DNA of 64,000 bases from assembly GCA_963676905.2 (NCBI GenBank), contig CAXXVE010000001.1, forward strand, positions 4,340,001 to 4,404,000. Reading direction: 5' to 3'. The position numbers and the translations under genes were made by a program. Shown one piece after another: positions 51,116-60,000 of this stretch; the stretch's first letter is position 1, and every line of letters starts with the position of its first letter. The notes under the pieces were generated by a model. It saw only the letters and a list, made by a program, of their open reading frames with translations. It did no database searches and had not been told where the DNA came from. The DNA is from Oceanispirochaeta sp963676905. GTDB lineage: Bacteria > Spirochaetota > Spirochaetia > DSM-2461.

Positions 51116-51982
51116 ATGAACGAACAACTTGAAGAAAAATATTCCAGCCGCAGGAAGATGTTCAAAAGACTTTTCCACAACAAGCTTACAATCGTTGGTT
51201 TTGTTATTGTCATTGCCATCATTTTTTCAGCCATATTTGCGCCCCTGCTGGCCCCCTATCCCGACGACTCCAAGGGGGATATCCATTTCAGCCAGGTCAA
51301 TCAGGCCCCGGGCAACGGTTTTCTCTTCGGGACCGATGAGATCGGCCGCGATATTCTCAGCAGAGTCATCTACGGGTCCCGGTACTCCCTTCTTATGGGC
51401 GTTGTGGTTCTGACCATTGCCGTTCTCATCGGTGTGCCCCTTGGCCTGCTTGCCGGATACAGGGGCGGATGGACAAACAAGATCATCATGAGGATCACCG
51501 ATATCTTTCTCGCGGTGCCCTCCATTATTCTGGCCATGGCTGTTGCGGCCATCCTGGAACCGAACCTGATGAACTCCATGATCGCTATCTCCTTCGGGTG
51601 GTGGCCCTGGTTTACCCGCCTTGTACAGGCTGAAACCCTGAAGATAAAGAACGAACAGTTTATTGTGTCCTCCGAGGGAATCGGCGCCAGCCAGTGGAGA
51701 ATCATGTTTTATGAGATTCTGCCCAACTGTCTGCCCACCATTATTGTAAAGATTTCGACAGACGTTGGATTCGTTATTCTGGCAGGTGCGAGCCTTGGAT
51801 TCCTGGGGCTGGGTGCTCTTCCCCCCACTCCCGAATGGGGAACAATGATTGCATCCGGACGGACCTTTATGCCCACTGTCTGGTGGTCGTCGGTATTTCC
51901 CGGGCTGGCCATCATGCTGACTGTTCTCGGATTCAGCTTTCTCGGCGACGGCCTCCGGGATGCCCTGGATGTCCAGGTTTAA
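51116..51982 (+). CDS. ABC transporter permease (DppC/OppC type)
   Basis: This 288-residue partner of the preceding permease has the OppC-type N-terminus (FKRLFHNKLTIVGFVIVIAIIFSAIFAPLLAPY), FLFGTDEIGRDILSRVIYGSRYSL, and the EAA loop KNEQFIVSSEGIGASQWRIMFYEILPNCLPTIIV. It starts 10 bases after the previous gene. Confidence 0.94.
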   Translation: MNEQLEEKYSSRRKMFKRLFHNKLTIVGFVIVIAIIFSAIFAPLLAPYPDDSKGDIHFSQVNQAPGNGFLFGTDEIGRDILSRVIYGSRYSLLMGVVVLTIAVLIGVPLGLLAGYRGGWTNKIIMRITDIFLAVPSIILAMAVAAILEPNLMNSMIAISFGWWPWFTRLVQAETLKIKNEQFIVSSEGIGASQWRIMFYEILPNCLPTIIVKISTDVGFVILAGASLGFLGLGALPPTPEWGTMIASGRTFMPTVWWSSVFPGLAIMLTVLGFSFLGDGLRDALDVQV

Positions 51983-51994
51983 CAGGAGACCATT

Positions 51995-52831
51995 ATGGAA
52001 AAGAAACATTTACTTGAAATAAACAATATGAGTATCGGATTCCGGAATGATGAGAACGGGATAAACCCAACCATCAAGAATGTGAATATTCATATCAACA
52101 AAGGGGAAATTGTCACAATTGTAGGCGAGTCGGGCAGTGGAAAGTCTGTGTCTATCCGCTCCATACTTCGCCTTGTCCCCACCCCCCCGGCGGTATACAC
52201 AAGCGGTGAAATACTTTTCAAAGGGAATGACATCCTTTCAATGAATGAAAACGAGATTCAGCACCTGAGGGGAAGCGAAATATCCATGGTCTTTCAGGAC
52301 CCCATGATTGCCCTCAACCCTGTGTTTACAATTGGAAAGCAGATGGAGAACATCTACCTCTACCAGGGAATGACCTCGTCCCACGGACGGCTCGGCCGCC
52401 CCAAAAGGATTCTGAAGAAGGAAGCAAAGGACCGGTCCATCCATCTTCTGGAGAAGATGAGCCTGCCCAACCCCGAACACATCCTCCAGATGTACCCCTT
52501 TGAACTGTCAGGGGGGATGAAACAGAGGGTGATTATAGCCATGGCTCTGATCAAAACACCCAAACTGCTTCTGGCCGATGAGCCTGGAACATCTCTGGAT
52601 GTTACGGTTCAGTCCAGCATCAATATGGAACTCAAGCGCCTTGTAGAGGAAGAGGATATAGCCATGTTCTTTATTACCCACAACCTTGGAGTAGCCAAGC
52701 AGCTTGGAACACGGACCTATGTCATGAAACTGGGAGAAGTGGTGGAAGAGGGTCTCAGCCAGGATGTATTTCTCAATCCTCAGACAGACTACACCAGGCA
52801 TCTGCTTGATGTTCTGCCCAAGATAATATAA
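51995..52831 (+). CDS. ABC transporter ATP-binding protein (DppD/OppD type)
   Basis: This 278-residue ATPase shows Walker A GESGSGKSVS, Q-loop MVFQDPMIALNP, signature LSGGMKQRV, Walker B LLLADEPGTSLD and the switch His in FFITHNLG. It energises import together with the next gene product. The C-terminal oligopeptide-type extension is short, ending with YTRHLLDVLPKII. Confidence 0.93.
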   Translation: MEKKHLLEINNMSIGFRNDENGINPTIKNVNIHINKGEIVTIVGESGSGKSVSIRSILRLVPTPPAVYTSGEILFKGNDILSMNENEIQHLRGSEISMVFQDPMIALNPVFTIGKQMENIYLYQGMTSSHGRLGRPKRILKKEAKDRSIHLLEKMSLPNPEHILQMYPFELSGGMKQRVIIAMALIKTPKLLLADEPGTSLDVTVQSSINMELKRLVEEEDIAMFFITHNLGVAKQLGTRTYVMKLGEVVEEGLSQDVFLNPQTDYTRHLLDVLPKII

Positions 52832-52846
52832 TCCAGGAGTTACTGA

Positions 52847-53686
52847 ATGTCCGATACAATAGTTGAATTTAAAAATGTCTGTAAATATTTCGGCGGCGAA
52901 AAGTCCCTTCTGGGCCAACAGAAGAAACTTGTAAAAGCCGTTGACGATGTCTCCTTTAAAATCCCCAGAGGCAAAACTTTTGCAGTCATAGGTGAATCGG
53001 GGTCGGGAAAAACGACAATGGCAAAAATGCTGATGAAGTTTGAAATCCCCACAAAGGGCACCATCTCGGTGGACGGCATTGATATATCCGCCATCAGCTC
53101 CAGGACAGAGCTGAAGAAGTTCCGTCAGAAGGTACAGATAGTCCATCAGGACCCGACATCCTCTCTGAACCCAAGAAAAACACTGAAAGAGATCATTGAG
53201 GAGCCCATGATTGTTCACAACTACGGAAACAGCTCCTCCCGTCTGAAACTTGTAAAGGAACTGATGGATGTTGTAGACCTTCCCCACTCCTTTCTGGAAC
53301 GCTACCCCCACATGCTCAGCGGCGGTCAGAAGCAGAGAATCGGAATAGCCAGGGCCATATCCCTCAAGTCTCCGATCATCGTCCTTGATGAGCCTACGTC
53401 GGCTCTGGATGTTTCGGTTCAGAGCAAGGTGATAGAGCTGCTGCAGTCCATCAAAGAGCAGTACAGCATCACCTATTTCTTTATTACCCACGACCTTGCC
53501 CTTGTTAAGAACTTTGCCGACGATATCATTATCATGCAGCAGGGAAATCTTGTTGAACACGGAACAGTGGAAGAGATTTTCAATTCCCCGAAAAAGACCT
53601 ACACAAAACGCCTGCTGAAAGCCATTGCGGTTGTAAATCCTGAAGAGCAGGAATTTCTGGACCGCATAAAACTTGAAGAAGAATAA
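52847..53686 (+). CDS. ABC transporter ATP-binding protein (DppF/OppF type)
   Basis: This 279-residue second ATPase of the importer shows Walker A GESGSGKTTM, Q-loop IVHQDPTSSLNP, signature LSGGQKQRI, Walker B IIVLDEPTSALD and the switch His in FFITHDLA. It is the last gene of the importer operon, followed by a terminator. Confidence 0.93.
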   Translation: MSDTIVEFKNVCKYFGGEKSLLGQQKKLVKAVDDVSFKIPRGKTFAVIGESGSGKTTMAKMLMKFEIPTKGTISVDGIDISAISSRTELKKFRQKVQIVHQDPTSSLNPRKTLKEIIEEPMIVHNYGNSSSRLKLVKELMDVVDLPHSFLERYPHMLSGGQKQRIGIARAISLKSPIIVLDEPTSALDVSVQSKVIELLQSIKEQYSITYFFITHDLALVKNFADDIIIMQQGNLVEHGTVEEIFNSPKKTYTKRLLKAIAVVNPEEQEFLDRIKLEEE

Positions 53687-53691
53687 CTCTG

Positions 53692-53750
53692 CAGACCCTT
53701 TGCCGGAGGCCCTTTCAGGCTTCCCTGATCAGCGGTAAAGGGTCTGTTTT
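53692..53750 (+). terminator. terminator of the ABC importer operon
   Basis: CAGACCCTTT-g-CCG (53692-53705) pairs with CGG-t-AAAGGGTCTG (53733-53746) and is followed by TTTT. Confidence 0.75.
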
Positions 53751-53833
53751 CTCCTGCCCGCCCTCTGGTAAAATAACAGGCCCGCCAATTCCAGAATCAT
53801 GGAAGAGATTCCAAAAAATGCTATACTTAACTT

Positions 53834-55339
53834 ATGCCCTGGTTATCGGAAAATATGCCCGTTGTATCCAAGAAGGATATGCTTCTTGTGTTTACGGTGG
53901 CAGACAGCTACAGAATTGAATCCTCCAAGGTCCTCTGCGTCTTCCCCTACTTTCTCAAGGAGGAGGAGATCAACTCCCTGATTGAACTGGCGGAAGTGAA
54001 AAACGTGCAGGGTCTCTTCTTTATCAACCCCGCACCGCCCCTCTCTGTTCACTGGCAGGAGTCATTGAGAAAAGTACCCTTCCCGTCAGGGGCCGTGAAT
54101 ACCCTGGATCTGCTCATCGATGAGTATGACCCCTACTCCCTCTTTGAGGAGTTAAAGGAAACCCTGAACAGCCTGGCCGGAAGCCTCCACTTCTCCCTTA
54201 AAAATATGTGCAGCCTTATCAGTTATGTAACAGGGGCCCCCATAGTTATTCTGGGGCCCGACAAGAGGCTGATTCTCGACAACCGTCCTGCCAACTCATC
54301 CTCCGCACCCTTCAGGGACTGGGCAAACCATCTTGAAAATGAAAGGTCTTTCTCCTCAATAGGACAGGAGGAGGTTCTCTTTACCCACGGCAATGAAAAG
54401 TGGCACGGAAACATCCTGATGGCCTACGGCGGCATCTCGTCCTTCTTCTTTCTTCAGGGCCGCGCCTCAATCATGGCACCCGATCAGATCCAGAGAAAGC
54501 TTCTGAGGCCCTACATCCTTATGGCCCGGGTGGGAGAGATGAACTTTCCGGCTCAGTACACCCAGAGGAAGAATGAGTTCCTCTTCAGTCTTATCTTCGG
54601 ACTGAATACAAGCAGAGAAGCCATCATCAAGGAGAGCCAGGTCTATAATTTGAACTTTCTGGGACTCAGGTATATATGGATTCTGCACCTTTACAACTTT
54701 GACACTCAAATCCACAACATGGATAGGATTGTCAGAATGTGCGAGAACGATTTTCCGAAAAATATTTTTTTGAGTGATCAGGACCAGATTATTTCCATCC
54801 ATGAAAAGGATGAAGAGAGTGATGAATCCGCGGCTGGAAGGGTCAATCAGCTTATGAAACGGATAGAGAACCTCTATCCGGACCTGCGCTGCCAGGTTGG
54901 AAACAGCCGGGCGTATCAGGACCTTTATGAGCTGAAGCAGGCCTATCAGGATGCCATGTTCACTCTCAGAATGGGCCAGTCCCTCTCCCCCCATATGAAG
55001 AAGTTTCTCACCTACAATGACCTTCTTCTCTATCACTTCCTCTCAAGCCAGAAGGAAAACCCCATACTGAAGAGACTCTACAAGAACTCTATTCAGACAC
55101 TGCGGGAAAATGATGCGATTTACAATGAAAAGCTGCTGGATACCCTTCTTGTCCTCTCCCGGACAGACTTCCACATATCTGAAGCATCCAAGTCTCTTGG
55201 ACTTCACAGGAACACAATGTATCAGCGTCTCGAAAAGATTAAGAATGTAACGGGTATAGACGTAAAATCCCAGGAAGGCCGCCTTTTGATGTTAATGGCC
55301 CTGAAAATGGATCAGATAAGTTCGATTGACCTGAACTGA
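53834..55339 (+). CDS. PucR-type transcriptional regulator
   Basis: This 501-residue regulator has an N-terminal purine-catabolism-like domain (about 1-110), a middle GAF/GGDEF-like part (about 240-400, including LYELKQAYQDAMFTLRMGQ) and a C-terminal PucR helix-turn-helix (about 435-495: LLDTLLVLSRTDFHISEASKSLGLHRNTMYQRLEKIKNVTG). PucR proteins usually activate nearby catabolic and transport genes in response to the substrate. It sits between the importer operon and the convergent DUF917 operon, which share an operator motif, and is the obvious candidate to bind it. Confidence 0.85.
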   Translation: MPWLSENMPVVSKKDMLLVFTVADSYRIESSKVLCVFPYFLKEEEINSLIELAEVKNVQGLFFINPAPPLSVHWQESLRKVPFPSGAVNTLDLLIDEYDPYSLFEELKETLNSLAGSLHFSLKNMCSLISYVTGAPIVILGPDKRLILDNRPANSSSAPFRDWANHLENERSFSSIGQEEVLFTHGNEKWHGNILMAYGGISSFFFLQGRASIMAPDQIQRKLLRPYILMARVGEMNFPAQYTQRKNEFLFSLIFGLNTSREAIIKESQVYNLNFLGLRYIWILHLYNFDTQIHNMDRIVRMCENDFPKNIFLSDQDQIISIHEKDEESDESAAGRVNQLMKRIENLYPDLRCQVGNSRAYQDLYELKQAYQDAMFTLRMGQSLSPHMKKFLTYNDLLLYHFLSSQKENPILKRLYKNSIQTLRENDAIYNEKLLDTLLVLSRTDFHISEASKSLGLHRNTMYQRLEKIKNVTGIDVKSQEGRLLMLMALKMDQISSIDLN

Positions 55340-55367
55340 AAAAGGCTTCCGGCATAAACCGGAAGCC
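55339..55367 (-). terminator. terminator of the DUF917-DUF1177 operon
   Basis: A perfect 9-bp stem, GGCTTCCGG paired with CCGGAAGCC, is followed on the minus strand by TTTTT. It lies between the convergent PucR and DUF1177 genes and may also slow transcription from the PucR side. Confidence 0.75.
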
Positions 55368-55377
55368 CTGTATATAT

Positions 55378-56325
55378 TTAAACTCCAGCTAAATCTTTAC
55401 CTGGAGTCTGGAGATGGGTCATATGCCCGTAGAGGGCTGACAGTTTCTTGAAATTTTCCCTGTCATAGAAGGAGCAGATATCCTTGCTCAGATCCTTGGC
55501 TACTTCCACAGCGAAGCGGGAGGCCTGTTCGATACTGATATAGTTGGAAGCTCCGGTGGCGCAACCTGCGACGGGTGCCTCGGTTGTCACAGCGACACCC
55601 ACAACAGGGGCGTCAGTGGCAATGGCGGGCTGGAGAATGCTGTTAATATGGGACAGATTGTTCTCATAGGGAGTAATGTCCTGAGTAGAGAGGGGGAAAA
55701 CGGCGGGCTTGGTGCCGGTTACCCTTTTCATGATCTGAAGCATGTCATTGCTCACAGGAAGGATATACCCCTCTTTTACAGTGGGGGAGATGGCGATGCC
55801 GTTGACATTGATCACTTCATTTCCCTTTGTTGTGTCGATGGATACGATGCACTCCATTTCAGGAACAATCTCGGTTGTGTTCATCTGTTCCATGCTTATG
55901 GGGGAGTCCATAAAGGGCACGGGGAAGTGCTCTCTTGTGGGGGCATCGGGGCAGATATGGGTTGTGATAACAACATCCCCTTCAAGAATGTCTCCGTTGG
56001 CGTGCATCTCTCCCAGTTTGAGAGCCGCCGCCAAAGCGGCAAGGGCCCCGTCTCCGTCAGAAACAAACCCTGTCATTTCAGGCCTTGCTCCCAGACCGCC
56101 GAGGCGTCCGATAATTCCAAGAGTGGGCACGGAGCCGCCTTTTGATCTTCCCTTCTTTCCGGGGATGACAACTTTGATACAGTCCGTTGTACCTTTGTCT
56201 CCCTTGAGAGTCGTCACAACAACATTCTCAATTCCTCTGCTCCGGAACAGATCGGCGACCTCGTTTCCATTGGCTGAGGGTTTATCCAGAAGATCAAAAA
56301 GTTCCATTACCTGTCTGATTAACAT
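55378..56325 (-). CDS. DUF1177 family protein
   Basis: This 315-residue protein matches DUF1177: MLIRQVMELFDLLDKPSANGNEVADLFRSRG at the start, GRLGGLGARPEMTGFVSDGDGALAALAAALKLGEM, TTHICPDAPTREHFPVPFMDSP and VGVAVTTEAPVAGCATGASNYI. The conserved His, Asp and Glu residues suggest a metal- or amidohydrolase-like site, but the reaction is unknown. It is the last gene of a minus-strand operon whose genes recur together in other bacteria. It lies 89 bases after the M20 peptidase gene. Confidence 0.8.
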   Translation of the reverse strand: MLIRQVMELFDLLDKPSANGNEVADLFRSRGIENVVVTTLKGDKGTTDCIKVVIPGKKGRSKGGSVPTLGIIGRLGGLGARPEMTGFVSDGDGALAALAAALKLGEMHANGDILEGDVVITTHICPDAPTREHFPVPFMDSPISMEQMNTTEIVPEMECIVSIDTTKGNEVINVNGIAISPTVKEGYILPVSNDMLQIMKRVTGTKPAVFPLSTQDITPYENNLSHINSILQPAIATDAPVVGVAVTTEAPVAGCATGASNYISIEQASRFAVEVAKDLSKDICSFYDRENFKKLSALYGHMTHLQTPGKDLAGV

Positions 56326-56361
56326 ATTATTATCCTTTCAATAAAATCATTTTATATTCGA

Positions 56362-56377
56362 CTGCACCGGGGTGCAG
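56362..56377. promoter_or_regulatory. palindrome CTGCACC-GG-GGTGCAG inside the DUF917 operon
   Basis: A perfect 7+7 palindrome lies in the 89-base gap before the DUF1177 gene. It may be an operator or an mRNA processing hairpin. It shares the TGCAC element of the regulon motif but not its other parts. Confidence 0.35.
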
Positions 56378-56414
56378 ATTATTCCCGCGTATCGGGGCAC
56401 TTACGGGTACACCG

Positions 56415-57515
56415 TTACCGGGATACGATCATGGTGTACACAAGCTCCGAGAATCTCTCCAGCTCGTCTACCGGAAGGCTCTCATCGAAGGAGTGGGGCC
56501 CGGAGACTCCGCATCCCAGATTCAGGACCTTGATGCCCCTTGAATTGTAGTTGTTGGCATCGCTGCCGCCCCCTGTAGAAGCCGTAAAGGGCTCAATGCC
56601 CGCAGCCTTGCAGCATGACTCCACAAAAGAGACCACAGGATCTTCCGGGGAGAAGTTGTAGGATTCATAAAGGCAGGAGACTTCAAGGTCCACTTTGGCA
56701 CCTGCCTTCTCTGCCTCTTCAATGAAGCAGGCCTTCATATGCTCAACCTGGGCCCCGGCCTTCTCCATATCCAGACTACGGACCTCAGCAACAACAAGAG
56801 CTGAATCCCTTACAATATTGGTCGGGCCTTCGGATTTGAAGGTTCCCACATTGGCAGTTGTCTCCTCATCGATTCTGAGAAGCTTCATTCGCGCCAGGGC
56901 CGCTGCACCGGCCTGGATGGCACTGACGCCGCTCTCGGGAGCCAGTCCGGCATGGGCAGAGCGCCCCTTGATTTCTGCTGTAATCTTGAACTGTGTGGGG
57001 GCCTGCACAATGATCTTGCCCACAGGGCCGCTGCTGTCCAGAACATAGCCTGATCGGGCCGAAAGCCTGGAGTATTCGAGGTTGGCGGAACCGTGAAGGC
57101 CCCCCTCCTCACCGATTGTAAATACGATTTCCAGAGGGCCGTGGCTCTTATTCCGGGAGCGGACTTTAGTCAGGGCGTCCATCAGGGCGGTGATGCCGGA
57201 CTTGTCATCCCCTCCGAGAATAGTATCTCCCGCACTGCGGATAATACCGTTTTCGACAATGGGCTCGATGCCGATGCCCGGGGCCACCGTATCCATATGG
57301 CAGGAGAAGAGAAGTGTCTCTCTGGAGGGGTCTCCCGGGAAAAAAGCGTAGAGGTTTGTACCGTTGGAGCCCAGTTTTTTTCCCGCTCCGTCCTGGTAGA
57401 TATCTGCGCCCAGATCAAGGAGTTCCGCTTTCAGAGTCTCCATCATGGCCTTTTCGTTGCCCGACTCACTGTCAGTCTGAACATATCCTATAAAACGCGT
57501 TAATATATCGTTCAT
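56415..57515 (-). CDS. M20-family metallopeptidase (PepT-like)
   Basis: This 366-residue zinc peptidase of the M20/PepT group has metal ligands and catalytic residues in FSCHMDTVAPG, GGDDKSG, IGEEGG and GPHSFDESLPV. The lid/dimer domain lies between (ITAEIKGRSAHAGLAPESGVSAIQAGAAALARM). The C-terminal ligand region contains GGGSDANNYNSRG. It would cleave di- or tripeptides or deacylate N-acyl amino acids in the cytoplasm, fitting a role in degrading the imported substrate. The ATG follows a GGAGGG site. Confidence 0.9.
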   Translation of the reverse strand: MNDILTRFIGYVQTDSESGNEKAMMETLKAELLDLGADIYQDGAGKKLGSNGTNLYAFFPGDPSRETLLFSCHMDTVAPGIGIEPIVENGIIRSAGDTILGGDDKSGITALMDALTKVRSRNKSHGPLEIVFTIGEEGGLHGSANLEYSRLSARSGYVLDSSGPVGKIIVQAPTQFKITAEIKGRSAHAGLAPESGVSAIQAGAAALARMKLLRIDEETTANVGTFKSEGPTNIVRDSALVVAEVRSLDMEKAGAQVEHMKACFIEEAEKAGAKVDLEVSCLYESYNFSPEDPVVSFVESCCKAAGIEPFTASTGGGSDANNYNSRGIKVLNLGCGVSGPHSFDESLPVDELERFSELVYTMIVSR

Positions 57516-57581
57516 AATCCCTCCACTTCCTTTCTCTTCCCGCCCCTTCCCGAGGCAGAACCCGGATACTTCCGGGGTTAA

Positions 57582-58256
57582 TCAGCCCTGCCCTTCAAGC
57601 AGTTCATTGATAATCCGGACAATAAGCATCCGGGGCAGAATGACAGGTTTTCCAGTAATTTCAGAAACCTTCTTCTTCATCTCTCTGGTGTACCCCATGC
57701 AGTCGAGGTAAACCAGTTCGGCCCCCTGATCGCGGAGTTCCTCTGCAGCCGCCTCGACATGCTTTATCTCCCCGTAGGGAGAACCGCAGGCTGCAATCAG
57801 GTTTTCAGAATCAACACTCCACCACTGGCGCATCTGGGGGATCTGCTCCTTTTCAGGAACTATAATTCCAAGTTTCTTTCCGCCGGCGATTTTTTCAACA
57901 ACTCCTGGAAGGATCTCCTGGGGCTTGATCAAAATGGAACTGTGCCGGAAGGGGGGAAACTTGCCTGTACACAGAAGCAGAATTAACCGGCAGCCCCGGT
58001 CCTCAAGATCATCAATAGCCTCCTGCATAAGAGGCAGAATATGCTTTTCAGCAAATGTAGCCTGTGATCCGTCTCTCATCCTTGAGACAAGGACAGCATC
58101 CCCCTCGACAGGGGCTATGGAGGGGAGAGTCTCTCGTGTAAAGGAGTCCAGAGCCCCTCTTTGAAGCAGCTCCACTTCCGGAGAAAATGAGTCTGCCACA
58201 TCATCTGTAAAATCTGTCCTTGGAGACTGGCCGACTGTGATAACACCTAATTTCAT
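57582..58256 (-). CDS. AroM family protein
   Basis: This 224-residue protein matches AroM: LGVITVGQSPRTDFTDDV at the N-terminus, EVELLQRGALD, LILLLCTGKFP, and LVYLDCMGYTREMKKKVSEITGKPVILPRMLI. The conserved Cys in LLCTGKF and DCMGYT recall the two-cysteine active site of Asp/Glu racemases, to which AroM is distantly related. Despite the name, no link to aromatic synthesis is shown here. It overlaps the DUF917 gene by 4 nt. Confidence 0.88.
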   Translation of the reverse strand: MKLGVITVGQSPRTDFTDDVADSFSPEVELLQRGALDSFTRETLPSIAPVEGDAVLVSRMRDGSQATFAEKHILPLMQEAIDDLEDRGCRLILLLCTGKFPPFRHSSILIKPQEILPGVVEKIAGGKKLGIIVPEKEQIPQMRQWWSVDSENLIAACGSPYGEIKHVEAAAEELRDQGAELVYLDCMGYTREMKKKVSEITGKPVILPRMLIVRIINELLEGQG

Positions 58257-59335
58257 TTCAATAATCCTTCATTCAAATAAGGAGTCATGGGGATGCCCAG
58301 TACACTCTCAACCAGTTCAAACTGACTCCGGTTCTTCATACCCGCCCCGAGGATCAAACGCTCCATTGGTACTTTTACAATGTCGATGACCCTGCCTTTT
58401 ACCATTTCAGCACTTGTAACGACCTGTCCTGTTTTAGAGTCAAGACAGGCTATCAGATCCGGGAAGGTGGCGAGGCGCCGGCCGTTCAATTCGACCGACA
58501 TAAACTCGTTCCAGAATGTTGTCTTCCAGGTTTTATCCCCTTCAGTGATGCACAAAAAGCCGTGATCAAAGCCGCCCTCGATTGTAAGGGAGAACTCGCT
58601 GACCTGTCCCGATGCGAGGACCTCCATATCAAGTTGTTCCGTCAGGCCCTTGTAGAGTGACTCTTTATCAGGGCTGCCTCTGAATATCTGCCCGATCTGA
58701 ATCGCCTGATTCATAGCCCCGGGGGCACCATTTTCAGCCAGATACCCCGCTTTGACGGGGTTTCTGTATACTGTTACAAGTCCACCCGCCGAAACGGCAG
58801 CCTGACGGATGATGCCGGCGCAGTGATTCATCTGTCCCCGCACGGTGACTTCAATGGCCCGGGCACCCTTCCCCCCGGCCGCGGCCTGCACTGAGCTGTA
58901 ACGGGAAAGGAGGTCCAGCCCCATGCTGCCCATAACACCCGTAGGATGGGCTCTGCCGTTACAGGGAGCATCTATAAGGGGGATTCCCTTTGCAGCAGCA
59001 AGAATCCAGCCGTTGGAACTGGAGTGACCGCCGTTCTCATTTGTAATGATTCCCTCAACAGGAGCGTCCAGCCGGTTCTGAATCATGTCAAAGGCATTCA
59101 GAACCTGTTCGGTGGAAAGATATCCCTCTTTTGATGCGGGTGATCCCACAGCGGAAGCCGTAATAACAAGGGCTTCAGGATCAAAGTCAGCAAGATCCAC
59201 CATCCTGACGGTTCCCAGCGAGAGAGCGGCATCCAGAGTTTCCATTCCCGTATTCAGCAGACCGCCGCCGCCACCGCCCAGAAAGATTCCTCCGTAGAGT
59301 GCGGCAGTTCCCAGATCTTTAGTCAATTCAATCAT
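58253..59335 (-). CDS. DUF917 family protein (hydantoinase/oxoprolinase-related)
   Basis: This 360-residue protein matches DUF917, whose members are annotated as related to hydantoinase or S-methyl thiohydantoin enzymes: GGIFLGGGGGGLLNTGMETL near the N-terminus, ITASAVGSPASKEGYLSTEQVLNAFDMI, PLIDAPCNGRAHPTGVMGSMGL and EFSLTIEGGFDHGFLCI. The family context suggests action on a cyclic amide such as a hydantoin or 5-oxoproline, which is an inference. It begins 2 bases after the racemase gene ends and overlaps aroM by 4 nt. A GAGGGG site precedes the ATG. Confidence 0.85.
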   Translation of the reverse strand: MIELTKDLGTAALYGGIFLGGGGGGLLNTGMETLDAALSLGTVRMVDLADFDPEALVITASAVGSPASKEGYLSTEQVLNAFDMIQNRLDAPVEGIITNENGGHSSSNGWILAAAKGIPLIDAPCNGRAHPTGVMGSMGLDLLSRYSSVQAAAGGKGARAIEVTVRGQMNHCAGIIRQAAVSAGGLVTVYRNPVKAGYLAENGAPGAMNQAIQIGQIFRGSPDKESLYKGLTEQLDMEVLASGQVSEFSLTIEGGFDHGFLCITEGDKTWKTTFWNEFMSVELNGRRLATFPDLIACLDSKTGQVVTSAEMVKGRVIDIVKVPMERLILGAGMKNRSQFELVESVLGIPMTPYLNEGLLK

Positions 59336-59337
59336 TA

Positions 59338-60000
59338 TTACCCCTCATACCAGCCTGAAGATTTCAGCATCACATCCATGGCAATCCCTTCGGCGACAAC
59401 CGCATCCACCACAGGAAGACCCACAGGGTAGATAAGGGATGCCGCACCGGCCGTCGTCAGGCCTGTACAGGCAAAGGCAATGACATCACAGCCCTTAACC
59501 TTAAGATCAGCGGCAGCTTTGACAACGGACTTTTTACCGGTCTCAGTACGCAGATCATTTGTATTTCTGATGCCATCGGGAAGAATATATCCTCCGAAGT
59601 GATCTCCAAGAATCCGGATGTACGACGAGGGGCAGTGGTTCTCAATACCGATGACGCCGACTCTCCGGCCCATTGTCAGGCTCAGGGAGGATGCAGCGAT
59701 GCCCCCTCCTATAACGGGAATGGAGAGAAGGCCTCTGAGCTCTTCAACTCCAGGGTCTCCGGCACAGCTTATAATAAGTCCGTCCAGATCATTCTCCCAC
59801 TCTTCTGCAAGCTTTCGTATTTTAGGAAGAGCGGCATTGTGGGTTTCATCATCGTGGATTCCGTTATACTGATCGGGAATGCAGCGGGTCGAAAAAGACC
59901 AGAGAGGAAACAGATCCTGCAGTTTGTTCTGGTGTGCCATCAATACGGCTTCGTTGTCTGTTGTTAAAACGCGTAAAATACCGATGTGCGGACTCTTCAT
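59338..60000 (-). CDS. aspartate/glutamate/hydantoin racemase-family protein
   Basis: This 220-residue protein has the two-cysteine pattern of the Asp/Glu racemase superfamily. DGLIISCAGDPGVEELRGLLSIPVIGGG holds the first Cys and DVIAFACTGLTTAGAASLIYPVGLPVVDAV the second. RVGVIGI lies between them. This form is closest to hydantoin racemases. I chose ATG 60000, with GGGGA 7 bases upstream; an earlier in-frame start at 60075 adds 25 residues that lack support. It is the first gene of the DUF917 operon and would invert a D/L centre of the substrate or product. Confidence 0.82.
   Translation of the reverse strand: MKSPHIGILRVLTTDNEAVLMAHQNKLQDLFPLWSFSTRCIPDQYNGIHDDETHNAALPKIRKLAEEWENDLDGLIISCAGDPGVEELRGLLSIPVIGGGIAASSLSLTMGRRVGVIGIENHCPSSYIRILGDHFGGYILPDGIRNTNDLRTETGKKSVVKAAADLKVKGCDVIAFACTGLTTAGAASLIYPVGLPVVDAVVAEGIAMDVMLKSSGWYEG

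Noticed and set aside
52508..53560. 350-codon minus-strand open frame across the two ABC ATPase genes
   Set aside because: Both ATPases have complete Walker and signature motifs on the plus strand; the antisense frame spans two genes and has no ribosome site or family pattern.
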